Positions 6,797 through 12,857 of a stretch of 19,747 nt of DNA are shown here, piece by piece. The DNA comes from JANXUF01 sp043747685 (GTDB lineage: Bacteria > Actinomycetota > Acidimicrobiia > Acidimicrobiales > Ilumatobacteraceae). The notes under the pieces were generated by a model, which was not told the DNA's origin, did not search any database, and was given only the letters and a program-made list of their open reading frames with translations. A program made the translations under genes and the position numbers. The stretch covers positions 1 through 19,747 of the forward strand of contig JAYTOR010000032.1 in NCBI GenBank assembly GCA_043747685.1, in the 5' to 3' direction. How positions within the stretch are numbered: position 1 is the stretch's first letter; each line of letters begins with the position of its first letter.

Positions 6797-7648
6797 CTAC
6801 GGCGCAGCAGGCGTGCGCCGATCGCGCCTGACGAGGACGAAGACGATGGCAGCGACGGTGACGCCGCCGAGGGCGATCAGCAGCGCCGACGTGCCGAATC
6901 CGTTCACCCAGCCCTGGAGCCGGACCTGGATTGCCTCGACCCTGTCGACGGCGCGGTTCGGTTTCAGCGTCAGCGCGTAGCGCCCGTACAGAATCAGGTA
7001 CAGCCCGGCGGCGATCAGGAAGATGGCCCCCACCAGGTCGATGTAGCGCATGCCCCTGCGAAGCAGATCGAGCAGACCGGTTCTGGCGACGGCCAATGAC
7101 ACGGTCAGAGCGGTCAGCATCAGCCCCATGCCGAGGCCGTATGCGCCAATGGTGATGACTCCGGAGGCGATGCCGTGTTGCGAAATCGACAGCAGTGCCG
7201 GTGTGAACAGCGGCAGTGCGCAGCCGATCGAGGCAACGGCGTAGGAGATGCCGTAGAGGAACATCGAACCGACCGAGCCGTCCGTGCCGCCCCTGTTGAA
7301 TTTCGGGAGCCGCAAGGATGGCCGCCAACCGAACAGCATGGCGATGCCGACCATCGTCATCAAGACGCCGATGACGATGCTCAGCCACCCGGCGTGGTCT
7401 GAAAACCATGTGAAACCGGCTTGGAAGAGTGCGCCGATGAGGATGAAGACGGCCATGAATCCTGCGGCGACGGCGACGCTGACCTGCAGGGCGCGGGCAA
7501 TGCTGGCGCGTTGGGTGCCCGGCCTGTTGCCCTCGACCCCGAGAAAGAACATCAGGTAGGTCGGCAGCAGCGCGAATCCGCACGGATTCATCGTCGCCAA
7601 TGCTCCGCGGAGGAAGTTCAGCGAGAAATCGCCCTGCAGCGCGATCAT
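6797..7648 (-). CDS. CcdA/DsbD-type transmembrane thiol-redox protein
   Basis: This 283-residue membrane protein belongs to the CcdA family, which moves reducing equivalents from cytoplasmic thioredoxin across the membrane. The two redox cysteines are in family positions: Cys23 in MNPCGFALLP of the first helix and Cys143 in SIGCALPLFTP of the fourth. About six or seven hydrophobic segments run along the protein, ending in a basic cytoplasmic tail. Its ATG overlaps the stop of the upstream tlpA-like gene by 4 nt (ATGA), so the two are co-translated. The partner thioredoxin is probably its electron acceptor. Cytochrome c maturation or another extracytoplasmic reduction task are both possible. 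Confidence 0.93.
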   Translation of the reverse strand: MIALQGDFSLNFLRGALATMNPCGFALLPTYLMFFLGVEGNRPGTQRASIARALQVSVAVAAGFMAVFILIGALFQAGFTWFSDHAGWLSIVIGVLMTMVGIAMLFGWRPSLRLPKFNRGGTDGSVGSMFLYGISYAVASIGCALPLFTPALLSISQHGIASGVITIGAYGLGMGLMLTALTVSLAVARTGLLDLLRRGMRYIDLVGAIFLIAAGLYLILYGRYALTLKPNRAVDRVEAIQVRLQGWVNGFGTSALLIALGGVTVAAIVFVLVRRDRRTPAAP

Positions 7649-8247
7649 GCCGGCAGGAGTTCCTTGTGGATACGCGCCAGTAGCGTGCCCTCGGTCATCG
7701 CTCCGGACTGGATCGAGGTGATGTGGCCATCGGCGGCAACGAACAGTGTTGTCGGCGCGACGCTGAGCTTGAGGACGTTCACCGCCGTCTGTCCCGGATC
7801 GGTGTACAGCTCGTAGTGCACGCCGAGGGAATCAGCGAACTTCTTGACGTCCGCAGGTGATCCCTGCGTGGAGAGGCCGACAAAGCGAACCGTTTGTCCG
7901 ACCTGCGCCTGCGCTTTGACGAACTCCGGCATCTCCGCCTTGCAGGGGGGGCACGTTGGGTACCAGAGGTTGATGACTATCGGGCTGCCGATGAGGCTGC
8001 GAAGGCTGACCTTGTCACCGTTGAGATTGGCGATCGTGAGGTTCGGCAGCTGCGTGTTGTCGAGGTCCGGGTTCGTCCCGATCGTCGGGTCCTGCACGGT
8101 GACGCCGACGCCCGGCAGTGTCGATACGGCGTCGCTGCTCGATGAACCGTAATCACGTGTAGTCAGCCATCCGATGAGCACCGAGAGAACGAGCACAGAT
8201 CCGAAGATCACCGATCGTGTGCGCCACGAGATCACACGGTCGGCCAC
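7645..8247 (-). CDS. TlpA/ResA-like membrane-anchored thioredoxin
   Basis: From GTG 8247 the protein has 200 residues. An N-terminal anchor at about 12-29 is followed by a Ser/Asp-rich linker and a thioredoxin fold. The active site is WYPTCPPCK with Cys99 and Cys102, and the cis-proline is Pro165 in SVAPTTLF. It would act outside the membrane as a disulfide reductase fed by the CcdA-like protein encoded just downstream (4-nt overlap). The frame stays open up to 8616, but that extension is Arg/Pro/Gln-rich and overlaps the whiB7-like gene, so it is not coding. TAGCGT 7 nt upstream of the GTG supports a leaderless start here. Confidence 0.92.
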   Translation of the reverse strand: MADRVISWRTRSVIFGSVLVLSVLIGWLTTRDYGSSSSDAVSTLPGVGVTVQDPTIGTNPDLDNTQLPNLTIANLNGDKVSLRSLIGSPIVINLWYPTCPPCKAEMPEFVKAQAQVGQTVRFVGLSTQGSPADVKKFADSLGVHYELYTDPGQTAVNVLKLSVAPTTLFVAADGHITSIQSGAMTEGTLLARIHKELLPA

Positions 8248-8254
8248 GACCCCA

Positions 8255-8260
8255 ACGCTA
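8255..8260 (-). promoter_or_regulatory. -10 element TAGCGT, leaderless start of tlpA-ccdA
   Basis: On the minus strand TAGCGT is followed by 7 nt and the GTG at 8247. It lies in the 80-bp gap after the whiB7-like stop, so the redox pair probably has its own promoter. Confidence 0.5.
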
Positions 8261-8327
8261 CCGAATCGGCTGCGGAGTTGTCCGGCGGCCGTCGCTTGAG
8301 GCGATAGCGGCCCGAGGGACAGAGGCC

Positions 8328-8687
8328 TCAGGCGACATAGTAGGAGTCCGGCACCTCGTCGACCACCAGTTCCGGGCGGGCGATTTTGGGCGGACGACCA
8401 CGGGGGCGCTTGTTGACGACGACGTGCCCGTTGGAGACGAGCTCGCCTCCCCAGACGCCCCACGGCTCGAGACGTTCGATGGCCCCTTCGAGGCATACTT
8501 CGGTGAGGCTGCACTTGCCGCAGATCGCCTTGGCGCGAGCGATCGACATTGCCTCGTCGCTGAAGAAGAGGTGCGTCAGGGTGCCGTTGCCGTCCCGGCA
8601 GCGGGCGCGTGTCCACGGGTTGGCAGTACTGATCAGCGGCTTGGCTTGGTAGTCGTCGTGGTACTCGGTGATTTGCAGGGCGAACAT
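8328..8687 (-). CDS. WhiB7-like iron-sulfur transcription factor
   Basis: A 119-residue Wbl protein. The four [4Fe-4S] ligands are Cys30, Cys56, Cys59 and Cys65 (ICGKCSLTEVC), followed by the Wbl turn PWGVWGGE at 75-82. An AT-hook KRPRGRPPK at 93-101 comes shortly after, an arrangement characteristic of WhiB7/WblC, the activator of intrinsic antibiotic resistance that works with the primary sigma factor. Past the AT-hook is an acidic tail of about 18 residues. The frame extends upstream to 8945, but ATG 8687 is preceded by GAGGA and starts where the family does. The gene follows a long leader with an upstream ORF and a terminator. A different AT-hook Wbl paralogue is the main alternative. Confidence 0.88.
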   Translation of the reverse strand: MFALQITEYHDDYQAKPLISTANPWTRARCRDGNGTLTHLFFSDEAMSIARAKAICGKCSLTEVCLEGAIERLEPWGVWGGELVSNGHVVVNKRPRGRPPKIARPELVVDEVPDSYYVA

Positions 8688-8795
8688 GGCAGGTGTTCCT
8701 CGTCGTTTCAGCGTTCGGTTGTTCGTGTCGTCTTCGATGTGGGTGTCGTACTGTCCTGTGGTCTTCTCGAGTGGTCGGAACGTGTGTCGAAAATC

Positions 8796-8827
8796 AAAAA
8801 GGCCGCCGGGACGAAGTCCCGACGGCC
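8796..8827 (-). terminator. Intrinsic terminator between the upstream ORF and the whiB7-like gene
   Basis: In the minus-strand RNA, GGCCGTCGGGAC (8827-8816) pairs with GTCCCGGCGGCC (8812-8801) across a UUC loop. This is a 12-bp GC stem with one G-U wobble, immediately followed by UUUUU (8800-8796). It is by far the best Rho-independent terminator in the window. It lies 21 nt after the stop of the upstream ORF and 108 nt before the regulator start, so it would block read-through unless an alternative structure forms. Confidence 0.88.
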
Positions 8828-8877
8828 TGGTGGCGAGGCTTGACTTTGCTAAGTCAGCGCTCTGGAGAGCCGTCGGG
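8818..8877 (-). promoter_or_regulatory. Candidate antiterminator pairing in the whiB7-like leader
   Basis: CCCGACGGC in the RNA of the upstream ORF (8877-8869) is perfectly complementary to GCCGTCGGG in the 5' arm of the terminator (8826-8818). It is a near copy of the terminator 3' arm CCCGGCGGC and pairs slightly better, replacing a G-U with an A-U pair. A second small hairpin, TGACTT/AAGTCA at 8856-8841, holds the ORF stop codon in its loop region. The switch itself is inference. Confidence 0.6.
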
Positions 8878-9028
8878 TGGGTCGCTTCGTATTGGCCTCG
8901 ACGGTCGGGAAACCATCGGTGCCAACCGCGCCTGCAGCGAGCCATGCATATCCGTGATCAATGACACACGGGCGCGGAAAGCTGTCGACCGAGGTGGACA
9001 GCTGCTGAGCGGTGGTCATCGGTGTCAT
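8849..9028 (-). CDS. 59-residue upstream ORF (leader peptide) of the whiB7-like gene
   Basis: Small ORF from ATG 9028 to TAG at 8851-8849. GAGAAGGGA ends 10 nt before the ATG, one of the best Shine-Dalgarno sequences in the window; a second in-frame ATG follows at 9019. The peptide starts MTPMTTAQQL and ends in a basic stretch, KRPTRRLSRALT. It has no membrane segment or known domain. It lies between a candidate promoter and the terminator, and codons near its 3' end carry the antiterminator segment. The most likely role is as a translation sensor whose ribosome occupancy decides read-through. A functional small protein is the alternative. Confidence 0.65.
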   Translation of the reverse strand: MTPMTTAQQLSTSVDSFPRPCVIDHGYAWLAAGAVGTDGFPTVEANTKRPTRRLSRALT

Positions 9029-9076
9029 CAGAATGCTGTCCCTTCTCGTACTGCGCACAGATGTGCTGCGTGCACT

Positions 9077-9129
9077 AGAGAACCACGTCGCACCCCTCGG
9101 CGTCAATTGATTATTCAGTTTTCTTTCAA
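9077..9129 (-). promoter_or_regulatory. Promoter of the whiB7-like leader with AT-rich upstream block
   Basis: On the minus strand TTGACG (9106-9101) is a good -35. Directly upstream is an AT-rich block (9129-9107), unusual in this GC-rich window. An 18-nt spacer leads to TTCTCT (9082-9077), a poor -10. WhiB7 is known to use its AT-hook on AT-rich DNA just upstream of the -35, including at its own promoter, so autoregulation is plausible. The start of transcription would be near 9070. Confidence 0.5.
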
Positions 9130-9195
9130 GTCAGCCGAATCATCGGCGACGATGACACGGCGGGGTTGGCAACGGGTCGGTTCGAGACGCCGGAG

Positions 9196-9201
9196 TACAG
9201 T
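9196..9201 (+). promoter_or_regulatory. -10 element TACAGT, leaderless start of the thioesterase operon
   Basis: TACAGT is followed by 7 nt and the GTG at 9209, the same geometry as at six other starts in the window. GGAG at 9192-9195 lies beside it and would be an alternative Shine-Dalgarno if a longer leader exists. Confidence 0.5.
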
Positions 9202-9208
9202 CGGTGGC

Positions 9209-9997
9209 GTGACCAGCGGGCTGACGGAGAACGCCGCGACGTCGTCGACGCCGGGTCGCGTGTTCACCAGCTCGCGACGTGTACGCCTCGGCGATGTATC
9301 GCCTGGCGGCCGACTGCGCCTCGATGCGATCCTGCGTTACCTCCAAGATGTCGGAGACGACGACACGATCGATGCCGGCCTGGTCGATGCCGTCGGCTGG
9401 GTGGTGCGTCGAACCGTGCTGTCCGTCACCCGGTTCCCGATCTATCAGGAGCTGTTGGCCATTGCCACGTGGTGTTCTGGTCTCGGCGGACGGTGGGCAG
9501 AGCGCTCGACCAGCCTCGTCGGTGAACACGGCGGACTTGTCGACTCGGCAACGATCTGGGTGCACGTCGATCCGCAGACTTTGAGGGCAATTCCGCTGCC
9601 GGCCTCGTTTGCGCGTATCTACGGCCCGTCGGCTGCTGGTCGCAAGGTCAGTGCGAAACTTTCTCACGGCGGTGTCCCTGTTGGCGCAATGTCGATCGAT
9701 TGGGCGCTGCGCTTCGCCGACTACGACGTGATGGGCCATGTCAACAATGCCGTCGTCGCCGAACTGGTCGAGGAACAACTGTCACGCCTGCGCCTGTTAC
9801 GGGCACCGATGACCGCCACCTTCGAGTACCGCGCCGAGGTCCCCCCGATGGCATCCGTCCGTGCGACGGTCCTCGACCGTGTCGCCGTGGCGGACCGTGG
9901 TGGTTGCGGGTTGTGGCTGAGCGACGCTGAAGGGAAGATCCTTGCCAGTGCCGATGTATCGAACAACGCTCCGACCAGCCATGATGTGCAGACGTGA
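9209..9997 (+). CDS. Acyl-ACP thioesterase family protein
   Basis: From GTG 9209 the protein has 262 residues and a double hot-dog layout: first domain at about 20-130, second at about 150-262. RVRLGDVSPGGRLRLDAILRYLQDVGDDD in the first domain and FADYDVMGHVNNAVVAELVEE (about 169-188) in the second resemble actinobacterial FatA-like acyl-ACP thioesterases. It would release fatty acids from acyl carrier protein in the cytoplasm. The frame stays open to 8693, but that part overlaps the whiB7-like leader and lacks family similarity. Its stop overlaps the next gene by 4 nt (GTGA). It is divergent from the whiB7-like leader, and the start codons are about 180 bp apart. Confidence 0.85.
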   Translation: MTSGLTENAATSSTPGRVFTSSRRVRLGDVSPGGRLRLDAILRYLQDVGDDDTIDAGLVDAVGWVVRRTVLSVTRFPIYQELLAIATWCSGLGGRWAERSTSLVGEHGGLVDSATIWVHVDPQTLRAIPLPASFARIYGPSAAGRKVSAKLSHGGVPVGAMSIDWALRFADYDVMGHVNNAVVAELVEEQLSRLRLLRAPMTATFEYRAEVPPMASVRATVLDRVAVADRGGCGLWLSDAEGKILASADVSNNAPTSHDVQT

Positions 9998-10941
9998 CGG
10001 AGACCGTGACCCCTGACGACATCGAAGCCGCCTACCGACGCATCGGCGGCTACATCCGGCGGACTCCCGTGATGGCGATTGCCGGAGGTGATGTCGGATC
10101 GCCGGTCGATCTGACGCTCAAGCTGGAATTGCTGCAACATGCCGGCTCGTTCAAGCCCCGTGGCGCATTCAACCGAGTGCTGACCGCCGGGCTGCTACCG
10201 GATTCGGGCCTCATCGCCGCCAGTGGAGGTAACCACGGCGCCGCTGTCGCCTATGTCGCCATGACGCTCGGAGTCAGCGCCGAGATCTTCGTCCCATCGA
10301 CCAGTCCGGACATCAAGCGCCGCAACATCGAACGTTTCGGTGCCACCGTCAACATCGTCGAGGGGATCTACGACGATGCGCAGCGTGAAGCGAACCTCCG
10401 TCAGGCATGCAGCGCTGCGCTGATGGTGCATCCCTTCGATCACCCGGCGACCATCGCCGGTCAGGGCACGATGTCGCTCGAACTCGAACAGCAACTCGGC
10501 TCCGACGGTTTCGAGACGCTCATCGTTGCGAGCGGTGGCGGCGGGTTCACAGCGGGCCAGGCGGCGTGGTTCAGGGATCGCCGCAAGATCGTCAGTGTCG
10601 AGCCGGAAACCTCACAGTGCCTTCGCCAGGCATTGCTCGCCGGCAAACCCGTCAGCGTCGAGGTCAGTGGTGTCGCCGCCGACGCGCTCGGGGCTCGACA
10701 GATCGGCGAGACACCCTGGAACATCGTCAAGGAGTTCGTCGATCTCGCAGTCGTCGTGCCGGACGAGGAGATCCGAGCTGCGCAACGCTTTCTTTGGAAC
10801 GCACGGCGGCTCGTCGTCGAGCCAGGCGGCGCGGCTGCCCTGGCAGCGATCCGCTGTGGTGCCTATGTGCCGGAACCCCGGGAGCGAGTCGTTGTGGTCG
10901 TCTGCGGAGCGAACTGCGAACCGGACACGGTCACCGCCTGA
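9994..10941 (+). CDS. PLP-dependent threonine/serine dehydratase family protein
   Basis: A 315-residue fold-type II PLP enzyme. The Schiff-base lysine is Lys54 in GSFKPRGAFN, the substrate loop is SGGNHG at 77-82, and the phosphate-binding glycine loop is SGGGGF at 180-185. The C-terminal ACT regulatory domain of biosynthetic IlvA is absent, so a catabolic threonine/serine dehydratase or a related hydroxyamino-acid lyase fits better. It starts at a GTG overlapping the thioesterase stop (GTGA), showing translational coupling, although the two activities have no obvious shared pathway. The start lacks a strong Shine-Dalgarno, as expected for a coupled gene. Confidence 0.9.
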   Translation: MTETVTPDDIEAAYRRIGGYIRRTPVMAIAGGDVGSPVDLTLKLELLQHAGSFKPRGAFNRVLTAGLLPDSGLIAASGGNHGAAVAYVAMTLGVSAEIFVPSTSPDIKRRNIERFGATVNIVEGIYDDAQREANLRQACSAALMVHPFDHPATIAGQGTMSLELEQQLGSDGFETLIVASGGGGFTAGQAAWFRDRRKIVSVEPETSQCLRQALLAGKPVSVEVSGVAADALGARQIGETPWNIVKEFVDLAVVVPDEEIRAAQRFLWNARRLVVEPGGAAALAAIRCGAYVPEPRERVVVVVCGANCEPDTVTA

Positions 10942-11110
10942 CCGACGAGGGTCAGCCTCCCCGGTCAAACGCCTGACCGACGAACGCACGATTCTCGGGG
11001 TCGACCGTGGCGTCACGGTCACGGCCTCACCGAGATGCCGGTCAGGACGTGACCGCGCCGGGCCGTAGCTGCATGTCTGCACTTCCGCATGTCTGCTCTG
11101 AGGCGTGACC
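10929..11110. promoter_or_regulatory. Cluster of nine GGTCA/TGACC half-sites
   Basis: GGTCA or its complement occurs at 10929, 10939, 10950, 10963, 10974, 11017, 11040, 11050 and 11106. Three pairs are inverted with 5-6 nt gaps: 10939/10950, 10963/10974 and 11040/11050. A 14-bp direct repeat CGCCTGACCGACGA (10935-10948 and 10970-10983) adds to the pattern. The cluster fills the gap between the dehydratase stop and the lipoprotein gene. Operator function is inferred. Confidence 0.4.
11071..11096 (+). repeat. 10-bp direct repeat GCATGTCTGC at the lipoprotein 5' end
   Basis: GCATGTCTGC occurs at 11071-11080 and 11087-11096. Each copy carries an ATG (11073 and 11089) beginning M-S-A-L, in two different frames. 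The first opens an 11-codon ORF; the second is in frame with the lipoprotein and would add 23 residues before its signal peptide. Confidence 0.4.
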
Positions 11111-11157
11111 TGGCGGGTTGTCGACCCGCGGAGTTCTTCATTGCGGTTGGTGGCAGC

Positions 11158-12765
11158 ATGATCGTCGTGCATCGCACATCTCGGGCTCTCTTTCTCATTT
11201 CCGCGCTCATCGTCGGGTCGATGGCGTTGACGGGTTGCTCGACAAGCAGCGCTTCGTCAACCTCCCCTGCGGCTCGACCGGCCGCAGTGTCGACGATCGC
11301 CGCCAGTACGGCGGTCTCGTCGATTTTGACGACTGCGCCTGCGCCGACGGCGGGCCGCTCGTCGGTTGCGTCGACCGCCGTCTCATCCGCCGTCATCTCG
11401 TCCGTGGTCCCCTCGAGCAGTTCGATGGCAGTGTCGACGACTGCGACCACCACGACCACCGCGATGACTGCGACCACTACGACGACTGCGGCCACGAGTG
11501 GCTCGACGAGCGGCCTGCCGACGTTGGCGAGTGCGAGCAGTTCAGGGTCGGCCGCCTCGGGATCGGCATCGGGAGCGCCGCAGGGTTCGCCGCAGACTTC
11601 AGTGCCGAAGACCCCTTCGGCGACGCTTATACAGGTCGGGAGTCCTGGCGCAACCGCAAGGTTCTCAGCGACGACCAACTGGACGTCGTTCGACCATGCT
11701 TTGGTCCACGGCCTACTGAATCGGGGGGCGATCACCGTGTCGGTCGCTGTCGCCGATCACGGCACCATCGTGCATACGGCTGCCGCTGGACCGATCGACC
11801 AGGACACCGGCGTCGCTGCGACATCGGCTGCGCGCTTCCGGATCGCCAGCAACTCCAAGATGCTGACCGGCACGGTGGTCATGGAACTCGTCGAGCAGAA
11901 CAAGTTGCGGCTCGACGAAAACGTACTGCCGCTCGTCGCCAAGCAACTCGGCGTACGACTCGGCGATCCACGGATGGCGTCGATCACCCTGAAACAACTG
12001 CTCAGTCATACGAGCGGCTTCGGGGTCTTCAGGCCGCAGTTCTTCGACGGCGCTGCGTCGAGCTGCGCAGATGCTGCACGGCAGGGACTCGGGCGGGCGC
12101 TGCTGCACGACCCTGGTGCCAACTACCAGTACAGCAACATGAACTTCTGCATCCTCGGACAGCTGATCGAATTGGTCACGGGGCTGTCGTATGCACAGGC
12201 CATCCAGGATCGACTGCTGAAGCCGCTCGGTATCACCGATATGCGCATCGCGGGGACCTACGACGTGCGGCCAGGGGACGTCCACCATCCATCGCGACCA
12301 GGGCGTGACTTCATGGAAGCACTCGGACCGGCGGGCGCGTGGATCGGCACGGCGAGCGATCTCGTGCGCATCGTCGACGCGCTCGACGACACAGTGCCAG
12401 GTTTTCATCCGTTGCAACCGGCAACGGTCGTGCTGATGCGTACGGCGCTGCCGATCGCCTATCTCAGGCCGGGCGACGCCTACGGCCTGGCGTTACGGCT
12501 CTGGTCCGACGGCACATGGGGGCACACCGGCACGGTCGAGGCCGCACATTCGATGGTCATCGATCGCCCCGACGGCATCACCTGGGCAGTCCTGATCAAC
12601 GGCGAAGTCCCTTCCGATACCGACAAGATCCGCACATTCGTCGACGCCGCGTTCGCAACGATGAACGTGCCGCCGCCAGTCGCCGATCCGACGATCTACA
12701 CCGTCCCGGCGCCGACCGTGCCGCCGAGTGCCGCAACGTCGACGACACCAGCCAACGAAGGCTGA
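11158..12765 (+). CDS. Lipoprotein serine hydrolase of the beta-lactamase / DD-peptidase family
   Basis: From ATG 11158 the protein has 535 residues. A signal peptide ends in lipobox LTGC with Cys27, so it should be a lipid-anchored exported protein. Residues 28-170 are a Ser/Thr/Ala-rich low-complexity stalk, including runs of Thr. The catalytic domain has SNSK (Ser231, Lys234), YSN at 325-327 and HTG at 456-458 in place of KTG, the motifs of class C-like serine hydrolases (D-alanyl-D-alanine carboxypeptidase, esterase or aminopeptidase). The C-terminus is Pro/Thr-rich. An upstream ATG at 11089 would add 23 polar residues before the signal peptide, so 11158 is preferred. Wall remodelling is likely; antibiotic resistance is not implied. 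Confidence 0.88.
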   Translation: MIVVHRTSRALFLISALIVGSMALTGCSTSSASSTSPAARPAAVSTIAASTAVSSILTTAPAPTAGRSSVASTAVSSAVISSVVPSSSSMAVSTTATTTTTAMTATTTTTAATSGSTSGLPTLASASSSGSAASGSASGAPQGSPQTSVPKTPSATLIQVGSPGATARFSATTNWTSFDHALVHGLLNRGAITVSVAVADHGTIVHTAAAGPIDQDTGVAATSAARFRIASNSKMLTGTVVMELVEQNKLRLDENVLPLVAKQLGVRLGDPRMASITLKQLLSHTSGFGVFRPQFFDGAASSCADAARQGLGRALLHDPGANYQYSNMNFCILGQLIELVTGLSYAQAIQDRLLKPLGITDMRIAGTYDVRPGDVHHPSRPGRDFMEALGPAGAWIGTASDLVRIVDALDDTVPGFHPLQPATVVLMRTALPIAYLRPGDAYGLALRLWSDGTWGHTGTVEAAHSMVIDRPDGITWAVLINGEVPSDTDKIRTFVDAAFATMNVPPPVADPTIYTVPAPTVPPSAATSTTPANEG

Positions 12766-12776
12766 TGCTGCACCCG

Positions 12777-12839
12777 TCTCACCCGAGGATGCTGAGCGGA
12801 GGCATCAGCACAACGATCGGCCTTGACCGTTGGGTGAGA
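12777..12839. terminator. Nested inverted repeats between convergent genes
   Basis: TCTCACCC (12777-12784) pairs with GGGTGAGA (12832-12839), and inside it TGCTGA (12790-12795) pairs with TCAGCA (12805-12810). The element fills most of the 92-bp gap between the lipoprotein stop and the MBL-fold stop. There is no U-tract. A bidirectional transcription end is the best guess. Confidence 0.35.
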
Positions 12840-12857
12840 GAATGGTGTGGAACCCTG

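Noticed and set aside
8248..8616. N-terminal extension of the TlpA-like protein
   Set aside because: Arg/Pro/Gln-rich, overlaps the whiB7-like gene, and the leaderless -10 points to GTG 8247.
8688..8945. N-terminal extension of the WhiB7-like protein
   Set aside because: It would be translated through the terminator hairpin, is unlike the family, and ATG 8687 has a Shine-Dalgarno.
8693..9208. N-terminal extension of the thioesterase frame
   Set aside because: Lies opposite the whiB7-like leader, lacks family similarity, and GTG 9209 has a well-placed -10.
11411..11515. CRISPR-like or minisatellite repeat in the Thr/Ala-coding stretch
   Set aside because: The repetition comes from ACN/GCN codons of the stalk; there are no regular spacers.
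11158..12765. Antibiotic-resistance beta-lactamase
   Set aside because: The HTG motif, lipoprotein stalk and sequence fit a general serine hydrolase/DD-peptidase; nothing shows beta-lactam hydrolysis.
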